A stretch of DNA of 64,000 nt from Hyphomicrobiales bacterium (GCA_900466875.1 UBNQ01000016.1:186001-250000), one strand, 5' to 3'. Numbered from the stretch's first letter, positions 1-9,746 are shown. The notes: generated by a model not told the origin, from the sequence alone. Numbers and translations are program-made.

Positions 1-832
1 CGTCGTCGGAAAGCTGGATACGCGCGGCCGCGACGTTCTGCTCCAAATGGCTGACCTTCGAAGTGCCGGGAATGGGCAGCATGACCGGGCTCCGCTTGAG
101 CATCCACGCGAGTGCTATCTGCCCAGCTGTTGCTGCGTGGCGTTTGGCGAGTGAGTCGAGAACGCCTCCGGGACGAGCGAGGTCACCAGCTGCGAGTGGG
201 AACCAGGGGATAAAACCGATACCATTGTGCTCGCAATAATCGAGAATGTCCTCACTTCCACGATCTACGAGATTGTATCGGTTCTGGACGGTCGCAATCT
301 TAAAGTAGCGGGAGGCAGCCTCGATTTCTTCAATGGAAACTTCGCTCAATCCGGCATTTGCAATCACTCCCTCATCGAGCAGTTGACGGATAGCAGCGAA
401 TTGTTCTTCCATGGGTACGCGCGGGTCGATCCTGTGCAACTGCCAAAGACCGATCTGTTTTACGCCCAGCTTCCTGAGGCTGCCCTTGGCGCGCTCGATC
501 AGGTATTCAGGTCGCCCATCTGGTGTCCATTGGTCTGGACCAGGGCGGCGCAGTCCGGCTTTGGTGGCGACGAGGATGTCGGTGCGACCCGTCAGAGCTT
601 CCCCGATCAGTTCCTCAGCCACATCGGGGCCGTAGGAGTCTGCGGTATCGATGAAGTTCACGCCCAGTTCGGTAGCTCGGCGTACGGTGGCGATCGCTTC
701 GTTGCGGTCCGTCGGGGGGCCCCAGATGCCACGACCCGTGAGACGCATCGAGCCAAATCCCAGCCGATTTATCTGGAATTCGCCGATTTTGAAGATTCCG
801 GAGAGGTTTCCGCTCGTCTTGGTGTTATCCAT
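1..832 (-). CDS. Aldo/keto reductase (C-terminus cut by window edge)
   Basis: The minus-strand frame opens with ATG at 832 behind a GGGAGCGAGAAG Shine-Dalgarno region and runs without a stop to base 1, so about 277 residues are present and only the C-terminal end is missing. The protein has the NAD(P)H-dependent aldo/keto reductase hallmarks in order: GFGSMR near residue 25, [11 protein letters not shown] with the catalytic Asp and Tyr near residue 60, VATKAGLR with the catalytic Lys near 85, and LWQLHRID with the active-site His near 125. The late WFPLAAGD and IPGTSK segments are the usual cofactor-binding loops. It probably reduces small carbonyl compounds in the cytoplasm; the substrate cannot be read from sequence. 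It is transcribed away from the receiver gene at 1198. Confidence 0.9.
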   Translation of the reverse strand, partial: MDNTKTSGNLSGIFKIGEFQINRLGFGSMRLTGRGIWGPPTDRNEAIATVRRATELGVNFIDTADSYGPDVAEELIGEALTGRTDILVATKAGLRRPGPDQWTPDGRPEYLIERAKGSLRKLGVKQIGLWQLHRIDPRVPMEEQFAAIRQLLDEGVIANAGLSEVSIEEIEAASRYFKIATVQNRYNLVDRGSEDILDYCEHNGIGFIPWFPLAAGDLARPGGVLDSLAKRHAATAGQIALAWMLKRSPVMLPIPGTSKVSHLEQNVAAARIQLSDD

Positions 833-1197
833 CTTCTCGCTCCCTTTCGACCGTCGTTTTGGCGCACGTCGCCGGCTATCGGCCGCTTGGCCAGGTATCG
901 TGTGGGAGGAAATTACGACGGCGATACATCTCTTTATTGTATCATCGTGCACGGGAGCGCTCGGCACGCGGCTATACCTAGAGCTAGGTGGACGGGAGTT
1001 CGGCCTCTGATAATGTCACACGCATGTTCGCGGTCCGCGAGCTGGATGCCCAGGATCCGGATTTCGGAATTGGATCCGTGCGTTCGTCTATAAAGTCGTT
1101 AGCCGCGTTGGAATATTAAGTCCGGAATGCTTTGCATCGTACCCAATACTGCAAAGTCATCGCGGAAGTTCCAAAGAGGCCATCGGAGCCAAGTGAA
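833..1197. other. Divergent intergenic region
   Basis: This stretch separates the leftward aldo/keto reductase from the rightward receiver gene and must hold both promoters. No convincing -35/-10 pair, operator palindrome or coding frame stands out. Open frames here lack ribosome-binding sites and protein-like composition. Confidence 0.4.
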
Positions 1198-1563
1198 TTG
1201 CTGACGATCGCAATAGTTGAGGACGATGACGGGGTAAGGCTCGCATATGCGGACCTGATGTCGTCGTACGGATACGAAGTGAAATCATTCGGATCAGCCG
1301 AAGATTTCATTTCCTCGAGCTGTCACGACGAAGTCGAGTGTCTGATCCTGGATCAGCGGCTGCCGGGAATGAGCGGTTTGGAGCTCCAGGCTCAATTGCA
1401 GCGACGGAGCAGCACACTCCCAATTGTTTTTGTCACCTCGCACGATGACGATGTTACGAGGATGAAAGCACTCGAGAATGGCGCGGTTCATTTTCTAAAC
1501 AAGCCGATCGATGCCGACGAACTGGTAAGATGCGTCGCTGACGCTCACGGTCGGAACCGCTAA
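1198..1563 (+). CDS. Single-domain response regulator (FixJ-type receiver)
   Basis: About 121 residues make one complete receiver domain with no output domain. The acidic cluster is IVEDDDGVR near the N-terminus, the phosphoacceptor is the Asp of LILDQRLPGMSG, the Thr/Ser is in VFVTSHDDD, and the conserved Lys is in LNKPID. No ATG lies before the domain. The TTG at 1198 has a GGAG 9 bases upstream and places the start where FixJ-like receivers normally begin; a further TTG at 1132 is the alternative. Stand-alone receivers of this type usually relay phosphate or inhibit a partner kinase. No cognate kinase is adjacent; the nearest is at 12469. Confidence 0.8.
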   Translation: MLTIAIVEDDDGVRLAYADLMSSYGYEVKSFGSAEDFISSSCHDEVECLILDQRLPGMSGLELQAQLQRRSSTLPIVFVTSHDDDVTRMKALENGAVHFLNKPIDADELVRCVADAHGRNR

Positions 1564-2207
1564 GGTATCTTGCGGCTCTCGTGAACTTCGTTGGTTCGCG
1601 AACGCATGGTGGACGACTGAGGAGGCGGCTGATCGGCTTGCCCAAGCAGCGGCTTCGCGCGCTGTACCGCTGACCAGCTGAAGGCCTCGCGGCCCGAAAC
1701 GAGAGCGACACTTGAAACAAGACGGCGGCTGATATCTACCTGCCGCCGTTCTCCTGCCCAATGCCGATGTGCCACAAAGGACGGGACGCACAGGGATCGC
1801 TCAACAGCAATGACCTAGATGCCTAAGGGTGCAGTTTCCTTGGCAAGCACTTCGGTGATCCCGTTTCGAGCGCTACCCGTTATCAACTTCGTTATCGACA
1901 TGAGAATTGAACCCCAACCAAATGGCGGCTGCCGCTGCAAGTCTGTCGTTTAGAGTTTGGCTTTGAGACGGAATTCCGCCATCTACAGTTGTGGAAATGG
2001 AGTGCGCTGGTGATGGCGTCTGGTGCAAGGGAGCATCCCTTGGCTCCCCGGATCGCTGACCCGGCAATACGGTGAATTCGCCTCATATCAATCGTGGGGC
2101 GACCCTTTCGCGTCCAGGCACTACGCGGCCGCTCAGATTTACAATAGTTGGCGGTAGGAGCTGCTTATCAATTGGAGGTCGAACAAATTCTTTCAAAGGA
2201 ACATCTC
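1564..2207. other. Long intergenic stretch without recognisable gene
   Basis: These 640 bases have no frame with both a ribosome-binding site and protein-like composition. Several stops break each frame and the short open frames are arginine- and serine-rich, as expected for antisense reading of GC-rich DNA. It may be decayed coding sequence. The promoter of the exported hydrolase gene at 2208 should lie near its right end. Confidence 0.4.
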
Positions 2208-3179
2208 ATGTCTTCCACTCAAGTACCAAAGCTTTCGCGTCGGGGCTTCTGCCTTTGCTGTGTCGGTGTTGCGTCCATCGGCGTTGCCGGGGGGTGGCTC
2301 TCGCCGCGCGAGGCTTACGCTGAGGCACACCAGCTTGTTCACATGATCAGAGATTCTGCGGCAAAGGCCGATATTACGACGCACAAACTCCGAGGTGGTG
2401 TCTACCTGCTTGAGGGATCGGGCGGAAACATCGCGGTGTTCGTCGGCGCGAGCGGAAAGGTGATGATTGACGCCGGCATAACAGCAACGCGACCGAAAAT
2501 TGTCAAAGCTCTCGAGGCTCTCGGCAATCAGCCGGTGAAGACACTCATCAACACCCATTGGCATTTCGATCACGCGGACGGAAACGAGTGGGTACACGCC
2601 GAGGGCGCGACGATCATGGCGCACGACAATACCAGAGCTCGCCTATTGGAAACGCAAAGGGTCGAGGACTGGGACTTCACGTTCCCGCCATCTGCGCCCG
2701 GTGCAATTCCGACTGAGACGTTTTCGTCTGACAAGAGAATCGAACTAGAGGGATGTAAGCTCCACCTCCTCTGCTACGAACCTGCTCACACTGACAGCGA
2801 TATCGGGGTGCACTTTGTGGACCAGAATGTTCTCCACACGGGAGACACGTACTGGAACGGGATTTATCCGTTTATCGACTATTCCACGGGTGGAAGCATC
2901 AACGGCAAAATCGCGGCCTGTGAAAAGAGCCTAAGCATGGTCGATGACCGCACCATTGTAGTGCCAGGACACGGTAACCCCGTTAGTAACAAGGCCGAGC
3001 TTCGAGCTTTTCACGATATGCTTGTCGCGGTGCGCGACAATGTCGCGACTTTGAAAAAGAAGGGAATGTCTGTGGGAGAGGTGGTGGCGGCCAAGCCCAC
3101 GGCGAAATTCGATGCGAAGTGGGGCCAGTTCGTCATCACTCCTGGCCTGTTTACCGAATTGGTTTATGAGGGCGTGTAA
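2208..3179 (+). CDS. Tat-exported MBL-fold metallo-hydrolase
   Basis: The ATG at 2208 follows AAAGGA by 7 bases, so this start is preferred over an in-frame upstream start at 2148. The 323-residue product begins with a twin-arginine signal (SRRGF at residues 10-14, then a hydrophobic stretch and an AYAEA cleavage region), implying folding in the cytoplasm before export. The metal-binding motif NTHWHFDHADG gives H117, H119, D121 and H122; later EPAHTDSD, HTGDTYW and VPGHG supply the remaining ligands of a two-metal site. The fold is the metallo-beta-lactamase superfamily. Relatives include many lactonases, sulfatases and poorly defined periplasmic hydrolases, so substrate remains open. Confidence 0.88.
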   Translation: MSSTQVPKLSRRGFCLCCVGVASIGVAGGWLSPREAYAEAHQLVHMIRDSAAKADITTHKLRGGVYLLEGSGGNIAVFVGASGKVMIDAGITATRPKIVKALEALGNQPVKTLINTHWHFDHADGNEWVHAEGATIMAHDNTRARLLETQRVEDWDFTFPPSAPGAIPTETFSSDKRIELEGCKLHLLCYEPAHTDSDIGVHFVDQNVLHTGDTYWNGIYPFIDYSTGGSINGKIAACEKSLSMVDDRTIVVPGHGNPVSNKAELRAFHDMLVAVRDNVATLKKKGMSVGEVVAAKPTAKFDAKWGQFVITPGLFTELVYEGV

Positions 3180-3340
3180 CAATCGACGCAATCAACCGTG
3201 CACCACGGCAGGCGGATAAAGCGGACGCTTCAAATAATTCGAAACGCTTGTCGGGTTTTCCCGGCAGGCTGCCGTGGAGCTGCGGCGGATGTTCAGTCCG
3301 CCGCTTGGAAACGTTTGTTTAAACGCTTCTTGATGCATAG

Positions 3341-3508
3341 CCTGGCGGTGCGTTCACCCTGATCAACAATCTCTCTCATGGCACTTGCTACGATGAGACG
3401 CTAAGCCCGGATGAACTCAAGAATGCGTGCGACGAGACAATTCGGATTGTTGAGAAATATGCCAAGGGGCAGCTTGAGGTAGCTCGGACCCTGCAAGGCG
3501 TTGGCTGA
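3341..3508 (+). pseudogene. Remnant of a small conserved protein gene
   Basis: Between the TAG at 3338 and the TGA at 3506 lies a 55-codon frame without any start codon. Its translation is strikingly protein-like (segments such as TLINNLSHGTCYDE and ACDETIRIVEKYAKGQLEV), with an amphipathic helix at the end. An ATG at 3333 lies in another frame, so a frameshift or loss of the 5' end would explain the lack of a start. I do not recognise the family. It lies antisense to the small minus-strand frame at 3417-3656, so at most one of the two is functional. Confidence 0.4.
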
Positions 3509-3656
3509 GCGCCGAACCTGAGGAGACTTCTCGCGGATCCGAAGCCTGCAATTCGGCAGCCCTGCCATCCGGGACCGTTCTCGCGACAAGTACCGCGATC
3601 ACGAGCAGCGCCAGTCTCCACGCAAAAGCTCGCAAGAGTGCTTCGGAAGCGTCCAT
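3417..3656 (-). CDS. Possible small exported protein
   Basis: A 79-residue minus-strand frame starts with ATG at 3656, 8 bases after a strong GGGAGG. An overlapping ATG in another frame sits only 4 bases from the same site. The N-terminus reads like a signal peptide (a hydrophobic run LALLVIAVLVA near residues 15-25), followed by a polar tail with no recognisable domain. Against it, the frame overlaps the protein-like plus-strand remnant at 3341-3508 and has no family assignment. It may be a divergent promoter-side small gene or chance. Confidence 0.35.
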   Translation of the reverse strand: MDASEALLRAFAWRLALLVIAVLVARTVPDGRAAELQASDPREVSSGSALSQRLAGSELPQAAPWHISQQSELSRRTHS

Positions 3657-3775
3657 TCATCGTTCCTCCCTAAGAAAAGTTGGCGACAGCATTCGCGAAC
3701 AGGCGACTTTCAACAATGCGGGAGATACAACGGGACCCTCAGGAAAATCCGAAGGGTCGAAACAGTGGGGGAAAG

Positions 3776-4699
3776 ATGCGGTTCGATTTGACCGACCTGC
3801 GCCTCTTCCTCCATGTCGTTGAGGCAGAGAGCATCACCCAAGGCGCTGAAAGAGCGGGGATGGCATTGCCTTCAGCGAGCGCCCGGGTTCGGGGGATGGA
3901 GGAGACCAGCGGAGTTCTGCTTCTTGCTCGGGGTGCGCGCGGTGTTCGGCCGACCGCCGCCGGAGAGGCGCTCTCCCATCATGCTCGCATTGTTCTCGGA
4001 CAGATGGAGCAGATGCGGGGAGATTTGCAACTCTACGCGCGCGGACTTCGAGGTAAAATACGAGTGTTTTCCGGTCGCGCCGCCATGGCCCATCTTCCCG
4101 AAATCCTACGCGGATACCTGGCCGACCATCCCACCATCGACATCGACTTGGAGGAGCGGCAAAGCGTTGACGTCGTCGCCGCGGTAGCGGGGGCTCATGC
4201 TGATCTCGGTATAGCCGCGGACACCACCGATACCGGGACGCTGGAAACGCGACCTTTCGAAACCGACCGTCTCGTGATCGTCGTGCCAGACGGCCATCGG
4301 TTCGCGGACCGCGAGCACGTGAGGTTCGCCGAAGTTTTGGACGAGCCATTTGTCGGCCTCCCCGCTGACAGCGCGCTCCAGGGGCATCTTGCACTGCACG
4401 CGGCACGGGAAGGAAAGCCTTTCAAATTGAGGGTTCGACTCGACAGTTTCGAGGATATCTGTGCGATGACGAGCAGCGGTGTCGGTCTGTCGATCGTGCC
4501 GGAAGTCTACGCCCTCAGATACAAAGCTGAGATGGCGTTCAATATAGTTGCTCTTTCAGACGGTTGGGCGCTGCGCCACCTTCTCGTCTGTGCTCGGAGT
4601 TTCTCCACGCTTCCGGTTCATGCTCGCGATCTTGTGCGATACCTGACGTCCAAGAACCGAAATCCGGCTTTGTTGCGCGATGAGCCTCATGGACAATAG
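3776..4699 (+). CDS. LysR-family transcriptional regulator
   Basis: The chosen ATG at 3776 follows GGGGGAAAG closely and puts the winged-helix domain at the N-terminus (FDLTDLRLFLHVVEAESIT, then LPSASARVRGMEE as recognition helix). An upstream in-frame start at 3680 would add 32 residues of unrelated sequence. The 307-residue product continues into a substrate-binding domain from about residue 90 (GKIRVFSGRAAMAHLPEIL), ending with GVGLSIVPE, typical of LysR effector domains. The second half of the HTH lacks the usual SQPALS wording, being SLPSASA-like. It lies upstream of the GIY-YIG gene and downstream of the exported hydrolase; no obvious target gene is divergently arranged. Confidence 0.9.
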   Translation: MRFDLTDLRLFLHVVEAESITQGAERAGMALPSASARVRGMEETSGVLLLARGARGVRPTAAGEALSHHARIVLGQMEQMRGDLQLYARGLRGKIRVFSGRAAMAHLPEILRGYLADHPTIDIDLEERQSVDVVAAVAGAHADLGIAADTTDTGTLETRPFETDRLVIVVPDGHRFADREHVRFAEVLDEPFVGLPADSALQGHLALHAAREGKPFKLRVRLDSFEDICAMTSSGVGLSIVPEVYALRYKAEMAFNIVALSDGWALRHLLVCARSFSTLPVHARDLVRYLTSKNRNPALLRDEPHGQ

Positions 4700-4777
4700 T
4701 CAAATTCGATCGGTTTTGCTGGTGGGGCTATGCGCCTTCGGTTCCTCAGATAGCATGGCCTAAGTGCGATTTCCGAC

Positions 4778-6397
4778 ATGCGTGGTCCGTCACATAATTC
4801 AAAGCTTCCGTTTCCCTTGACTTACCGCGGGGTGAGCTACCGCAACTTTCGGCAGCTCATGGCATCCCTTGATCCTCCGACTCCGGTCAACGAGATCACC
4901 CTCATAGGTCGCTTGCGCCGCTTTTTCGACCGTGGGGGAAGCGTTGCGGAGAGCGCACTGGATGAGATTTTCTATCTCGACGCCGGACAGTTCCAAGCTA
5001 AATACGGCAGGCGAGTCACGTGGATAGTGACTGAAGAGGGGAAGCGGCCAGTAGATGATCTCTACTCGGAATATGCTTTCACGGATAACGTGTCGCCTTA
5101 TCCGCTGTTTCGCACACGACTGAAATCCTTGGAAAAGCGATCCACGCCGATAACGCGTACGCTGATCGCCAAGGCAGCGCTTTTTAGCCAGGCGGACTGG
5201 ATAACTGACCACGGCGGCGGTCGCCGAAAGCAATTCATCTATGACGGCGACCTCTACCCGGAGCAACGGGGCGAGTATTCGGCCCTAACGTCCTTTCTCA
5301 AGGCGATCGGCCGATATGGCGAGCGGGAAATAATGCATGCCAGATGGAAGGCGAAATGGGCAATCGACGACATGCTGTCCGAGCCGCCCATGTCAGATGG
5401 CGCGCCCGGTTACATCTACAAAATTACGAACACCACAACGGGTAAGGTTTACGTCGGCCTCACCGTCAACAAGCCTGAAATTCGTTGGGGGCAACATGTG
5501 CTGATGGCTGCCAAGGGTGCAGGTAGCCTGCTTCACCAAGCAATACGTGCCGATGGCCCCCAGAATTTCATTGTCGACACTCTCGAGGTTGTCGAGGGCG
5601 GCGAAGGGAAGCTTGCCGAGAGGGAAATCGAATGGATGAATCACCTCGACACGCTACACCCCAATGGATTGAACACGAGGGCCGGAGGCCAGATCGGCTC
5701 CTACGACGGCAGGTCGGTCGAGTGGGATGGAAGGCGTTTCAGATCTATCGCGTCCATGCGTCGTGTCATGTCCCGCGAGACAGGGCTTCCGGAGCACGTC
5801 GTCGAGAGCCGCTTTAGGCAAAACAAGCCATTGCCGGTCAAAGCCCGAAAGCACAGCAGGCATCCCGACGCCGGGTCGCCGCTTTTCCGGCAGCACCTCG
5901 GAATCCTCAAGAGGGCACGGGACCGCGGCGACACTGTCGATGCCGAGTGGCTGGACTACGATCGCTTTAAAGCCGACGTCAGTGACAAACCGGGGTGTGG
6001 ACGGCTCACGCGGATCGACGAGCGGCAGGCCTGGGGCACGACCAACTGGACCTGGATGGAGCATAAGGCGATTGTCGCGCGAAGCCACGGTAGGCCGATC
6101 GAGGCGTTTGGAAGGGTCTGGCCCACCCTCGAAGAGGCTTTGACAGAATTCAAGATTGGAAGCGGCACCTATCATCTTCGTCTCAAGGCGGGGATGTCGG
6201 TGGAGGAAGCTCTCTCGACGCCGATCGGTCCTACTTCGAAGAAGGCTTTCACGTTTGAGGGCGAAACCTGGCCAAGCAGAAACCGGGCATGCGTCGAGCT
6301 CGCAGCCAGGCTCGGGATAACTGCCGACAAGGCCAAGGACCGCCTTGTACGTGGAATTCCGTTCTCGCGTTGGAAGAAAATGGACGGAAAAAATTGA
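4778..6397 (+). CDS. GIY-YIG nuclease with repeated DNA-binding-like modules
   Basis: The 539-residue product carries a central GIY-YIG nuclease domain at about residues 209-305: GYIYKI (211-216) and VYVGLT (224-229), Arg236 and His240 in the following helix, and a Glu in EREIEW (281-286), matching the catalytic set. Around it are at least four copies of a module of about 40 residues: a strand reading x-G-x-x-(Y/F/W)-x-(S/T/N), then two helices ending in R-L/R-F plus a short EAL-like tail. Copies lie near residues 13-60, 152-200, 313-352 and 440-482, with another at 490-530. Similar repeats occur in homing-type and phage nucleases, where they bind DNA. No good ribosome-binding site precedes ATG 4778. 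The gene stands alone and may be a selfish or defence nuclease. Confidence 0.8.
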   Translation: MRGPSHNSKLPFPLTYRGVSYRNFRQLMASLDPPTPVNEITLIGRLRRFFDRGGSVAESALDEIFYLDAGQFQAKYGRRVTWIVTEEGKRPVDDLYSEYAFTDNVSPYPLFRTRLKSLEKRSTPITRTLIAKAALFSQADWITDHGGGRRKQFIYDGDLYPEQRGEYSALTSFLKAIGRYGEREIMHARWKAKWAIDDMLSEPPMSDGAPGYIYKITNTTTGKVYVGLTVNKPEIRWGQHVLMAAKGAGSLLHQAIRADGPQNFIVDTLEVVEGGEGKLAEREIEWMNHLDTLHPNGLNTRAGGQIGSYDGRSVEWDGRRFRSIASMRRVMSRETGLPEHVVESRFRQNKPLPVKARKHSRHPDAGSPLFRQHLGILKRARDRGDTVDAEWLDYDRFKADVSDKPGCGRLTRIDERQAWGTTNWTWMEHKAIVARSHGRPIEAFGRVWPTLEEALTEFKIGSGTYHLRLKAGMSVEEALSTPIGPTSKKAFTFEGETWPSRNRACVELAARLGITADKAKDRLVRGIPFSRWKKMDGKN

Positions 6398-6645
6398 AGC
6401 TTTGCCCGGCGAGAAGGGCCTAGCCACTAAGGTTTGCAGGAGAGCTCAGTCGCAAGCCAAAGTCGAACGTGGCTTTCTCCCAAGTGTCATCGCAACATTT
6501 TGCGCTGCGATGACTGATCGCGTTTCATACTTTTCGCCGTGTCCTCTTGAGAACCCGGCAGTCCCATCCGTCAACTTCGCGTTCCTGGCTCCGTTGAGGT
6601 TTCGCCGGGGTGCTGCCGGATAAACGGGTTCTCTCGGACAGACAC

Positions 6646-8100
6646 CTATTTCGCGATCCGGTCGATCGTGAAACCGAGAGCGCGTGCGATGCCCGCCCCA
6701 TATTCGGGGTCGGCGTTGGTGCAATTGACGACGTGGCGCTCCTGAACCTTCACAGATGTGCCAGCCATGGCCCGCGCTGTGTTTTCGAATAGGGCGCGTT
6801 TCTGTTCGGCGGACATCGCGCGGAAGAGATTGCCCGGTTGCTCGTAATGATCTTCGTCGAGCCTTTGATCCCAATGGGCGACCGCACCTTCGACAGCAAG
6901 CGGCGGCTCGCGAAAGTCGGGCTGCTCGACCCACTGGTCCTTCGAGTTGGGCACGTAGGACGTCGTTGCGCCGTAATTGCCGTCGATCCGCATAGCACCG
7001 TCACGGTGGTAGGAATGGACCGGACACTTCGGAGCGTTTACAGGAATTTGGTGATGGTTCACGCCGAGACGATAACGGGCGGCGTCCCCATAAGAGAACA
7101 GGCGGGCCTGGAGCATCTTGTCCGGTGAGAAGCCGATCCCCGGCACGATGTTAGCCGGGCTGAAGGAGGCCTGTTCGACCTCGGCAAAGAAGTTTTCAGG
7201 GTTGCGGTTAAGCTCGAAATAGCCGACCTCGTGGAGAGGATAGTCCGCGTGCGGCCAGACCTTGGTGAGGTCGAAGGGGTTGTGCCGATGCGTCGCCGCC
7301 GCTTCCTCGGTCATAACTTGAATGTACATCTTCCAACGCGGAAATTCCCGGCGCTCAATGCTCTCGAACAGATCGCGCTGGTGGCTTTCGCGATCGGCAC
7401 CGATGAGGGACGTCGCGTCCTCGTCCGACAAGTTCTCGATGGACTGCTGGGTCTTGAAGGTAAACTTCACCCAAGTCCGCTCGTTCATGGCGTTGATGAA
7501 GCTGTAGGTGTGCGAGCCGAAACCGTGCATGTGCCGGAAGCTCTTGGGGATGCCACGCTGGGACATGACGATCGTAACCTGGTGGAGGGCCTCGGGAAGG
7601 AGTGTCCAGAAGTCCCAGTTGTTTTCGGCGCTGCGCATCCCGGTGCGAGGATCGCGCTTGATGGCGTGATTGAGGTCAGGAAAACGGAGAGGATCGCGGA
7701 AGAAGAAGACCGGAGTATTGTTACCAACGAGGTCCCAGTTGCCTTGCTCGGTGTAGAATTTCATCGCGAACCCGCGGATATCGCGTTCGGCGTCAGCCGC
7801 GCCGCGTTCGCCAGCAACCGTCGAGAACCTGACGAACATCGGCGTCTGCTTCCCGATCTCGGAGAAAATAGCCGCTTTGGTAAATTGGCTTATGTCATGG
7901 GTGACGGTGAAATTTCCGTAAGCCCCGGCACCCTTGGCGTGCATGCGACGTTCCGGAATGACCTCTCGGTCAAAATGGGCGAGCTTCTCGATCAGCCAGA
8001 CATCCTGCAGTAGGGCAGGGCCGCGTCGGCCTGCCGTCTCGATGTTGAAATTGTCGACTACGGGCGCGCCGGCGGCGGTTGTCAGGCTTTTATCGGTCAT
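6646..8100 (-). CDS. katA: Monofunctional haem catalase
   Basis: The ATG at 8100 is preceded by GGAGAG with 4 bases spacing; a TTG four codons earlier overlaps that site and is unlikely. The 484-residue product is a small-subunit catalase that dismutates hydrogen peroxide in the cytoplasm. The catalytic His54 is in [12 protein letters not shown], the active-site Asn is in [12 protein letters not shown] near residue 128, and the haem-ligand Tyr337 is in [14 protein letters not shown]. No large C-terminal flavodoxin-like domain is present, so it belongs to the short clades. It is convergent with the GIY-YIG gene; no adjacent OxyR gene is visible, so its regulator is elsewhere. Confidence 0.97.
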   Translation of the reverse strand: MTDKSLTTAAGAPVVDNFNIETAGRRGPALLQDVWLIEKLAHFDREVIPERRMHAKGAGAYGNFTVTHDISQFTKAAIFSEIGKQTPMFVRFSTVAGERGAADAERDIRGFAMKFYTEQGNWDLVGNNTPVFFFRDPLRFPDLNHAIKRDPRTGMRSAENNWDFWTLLPEALHQVTIVMSQRGIPKSFRHMHGFGSHTYSFINAMNERTWVKFTFKTQQSIENLSDEDATSLIGADRESHQRDLFESIERREFPRWKMYIQVMTEEAAATHRHNPFDLTKVWPHADYPLHEVGYFELNRNPENFFAEVEQASFSPANIVPGIGFSPDKMLQARLFSYGDAARYRLGVNHHQIPVNAPKCPVHSYHRDGAMRIDGNYGATTSYVPNSKDQWVEQPDFREPPLAVEGAVAHWDQRLDEDHYEQPGNLFRAMSAEQKRALFENTARAMAGTSVKVQERHVVNCTNADPEYGAGIARALGFTIDRIAK

Positions 8101-8296
8101 GGTTCTCTCCAAAGGCGTTGGAAACTGGGCTGCCGTTGCCGGATCGTTGGGGGCATCGGTTGAGTAGTCGGGGCTAGGGATGGTTTAAGAGGATGAAAAA
8201 CTGTGTTCTTGTAAATCTCGTCACTTCCGCGCTGCCGCCGGGAACCAGGGGCCGTCGCCGGGTATTCACGCAGCGCTAACTGACGGAGTTACGGAC

Positions 8297-8452
8297 ATGG
8301 ACATTCAGGATCGACCGCTTGAGCTCGTCTTCGACGAGGGGCGCGCTGCTGCGCTTGACGGCTCGGACGAGAAGGCTTGCCCTTATCAGTCGGAGACCAT
8401 CGAGTACGGGACCTGGATGGAAGGGTTCGAAGCCGTCGTTAAAGACAACTAG
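8297..8452 (+). CDS. Small RMF/CrpP-like protein
   Basis: This 51-codon gene falls below common length cut-offs. ATG 8297 has GGAG 8 bases upstream and the frame closes with TAG at 8450. The product has the ribosome modulation factor/CrpP signature: an Ala-Ala-x-Asp-Gly helix (EGRAAALDG), then KACPYQ, then YGTWMEGFE, matching the G-x-x-A...CPY...W-x-x-G order. Family members are short basic or acidic proteins; Rmf dimerises 70S ribosomes in stationary phase and CrpP was reported to modify ciprofloxacin. Which applies here cannot be told, though the acidic composition argues against tight rRNA binding. It sits between catalase and CorA, divergent from catalase. Confidence 0.75.
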   Translation: MDIQDRPLELVFDEGRAAALDGSDEKACPYQSETIEYGTWMEGFEAVVKDN

Positions 8453-8486
8453 ATTCACTGCGTATTCGGACCAACGAACGCGCAGT

Positions 8487-9449
8487 TCAGAGCCAGCCAC
8501 TCTTCTTGAAGCGTCCATACAGCACGGCACACATCAGCGCGATAACGCCGAGAACCACGTAGTAGCCGTTTTCGGTTTTTAGCTCCGGCATGTTCCTGAA
8601 GTTCATGCCGTAGATGCCTGCGATTGCCGTTGGCACAGCCAGAATGGCGGCCCAAGATGCCAGCTGCCGTGTTATTGCGCCCTGCCGCTGCTGTTCGAGT
8701 AGGCTCGACGCCTCGAAAACGGAGGTCATGATCTCCCGCAGGCCGCCGACGAGGCTCTCTACTCTACGCACGTGGTCATGGACATCGCCGAAAAACGGAC
8801 GTGCGTTAACGTTGACGCACGGCAGGTCTAGGTGTGTCAGCTTTCCGACAACCTCACCCATCGGGCCGAGAACGCGTTGAAATTTCAACACCTGGCGTCT
8901 CATGCGGAAAATCCGCCTGATCTGTTCAGGCTCGAGGAACGAAGAAAGGATGTGCTTTTCCAGTTCAAGGACGCGGTCCTCGATCGTCTCTACCATCGGG
9001 AGGTAGCCGTCCACAGCGGAGTCGACGATGCCGTGAAGAACGTAATCGGGGCCGTGGGCGAGGAGTTGTGGAGAGCGCTCAAGTTGCTCTCTCAGTGACC
9101 GCGATAGAGACGGTCCATGGCGGACCGAGACCAGATGGCCCTTGCCGACAAAAACGCATATCTCGCCGTAGGCAATCCTGTCTCCCTCGAGATGGGCTGT
9201 CTTGACCACGACGAACAGTTGATCGCCATAGACGTCGATCTTGGAGACCTGCTTTCCCGCCAGTGCGTCCTCCACGGCCAAGGGATGAAGACCGAACATG
9301 GCCTTGAGGGCCTCCATCTCCATTTCCGTCGGCGACGACACGCCGATCCAGACGAATTCGTTCTCCGCTGTGTCGAATGGCTTGGCCGCGAGCGGCACTT
9401 CCTCCTCGCGATTGCCGTCACGGTAAAGATAGGAGGCTACGACGGTCAT
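8487..9449 (-). CDS. corA: CorA-family divalent cation transporter
   Basis: The ATG at 9449 has GAGGA six bases upstream; an open extension to 9536 lacks such a site. The 320-residue product has a large cytoplasmic N-terminal domain, a long stalk helix, and two C-terminal membrane helices. The first helix ends in the signature YGMNF (about residue 280) and the second is followed by the basic tail FKKSGWL. CorA proteins form pentamers that move Mg2+ or Co2+ (or Zn2+ export for ZntB-like members) across the inner membrane. The gene is divergent from the cytochrome bd operon and shares a 297-base upstream region with it. Confidence 0.93.
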   Translation of the reverse strand: MTVVASYLYRDGNREEEVPLAAKPFDTAENEFVWIGVSSPTEMEMEALKAMFGLHPLAVEDALAGKQVSKIDVYGDQLFVVVKTAHLEGDRIAYGEICVFVGKGHLVSVRHGPSLSRSLREQLERSPQLLAHGPDYVLHGIVDSAVDGYLPMVETIEDRVLELEKHILSSFLEPEQIRRIFRMRRQVLKFQRVLGPMGEVVGKLTHLDLPCVNVNARPFFGDVHDHVRRVESLVGGLREIMTSVFEASSLLEQQRQGAITRQLASWAAILAVPTAIAGIYGMNFRNMPELKTENGYYVVLGVIALMCAVLYGRFKKSGWL

Positions 9450-9746
9450 GGCTGTCCTCGGGGCATTGACTTTTCCGCTCGCGCAAATCCACCGCGAGGA
9501 CGAACCGGGATAGCGAGGCCGGGTTCCGGCGACCATCGCACGGCGGATCGTTAGGCGAGGATGGCACAGCGGTCTTTTACGATCGTGGCGTCCGTCACGG
9601 TCGCCACGGTGCCCTCAGCCGCAGTAGTCCGGAACCGTTTCATACAAGACCAGCGGACCGCGATGGCTCATCGCTTGCCTATAAATGCGGCGGGCCTTCC
9701 GCCGCTGCCTTTGACTGCGATCCCTGCCGCATTTGGAGAAACAGAT

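Noticed and set aside
7231..8013. Long plus-strand open frame antisense to catalase
   Set aside because: The minus-strand frame has all catalase motifs; this is a shadow frame of GC-rich coding DNA with no ribosome-binding site.
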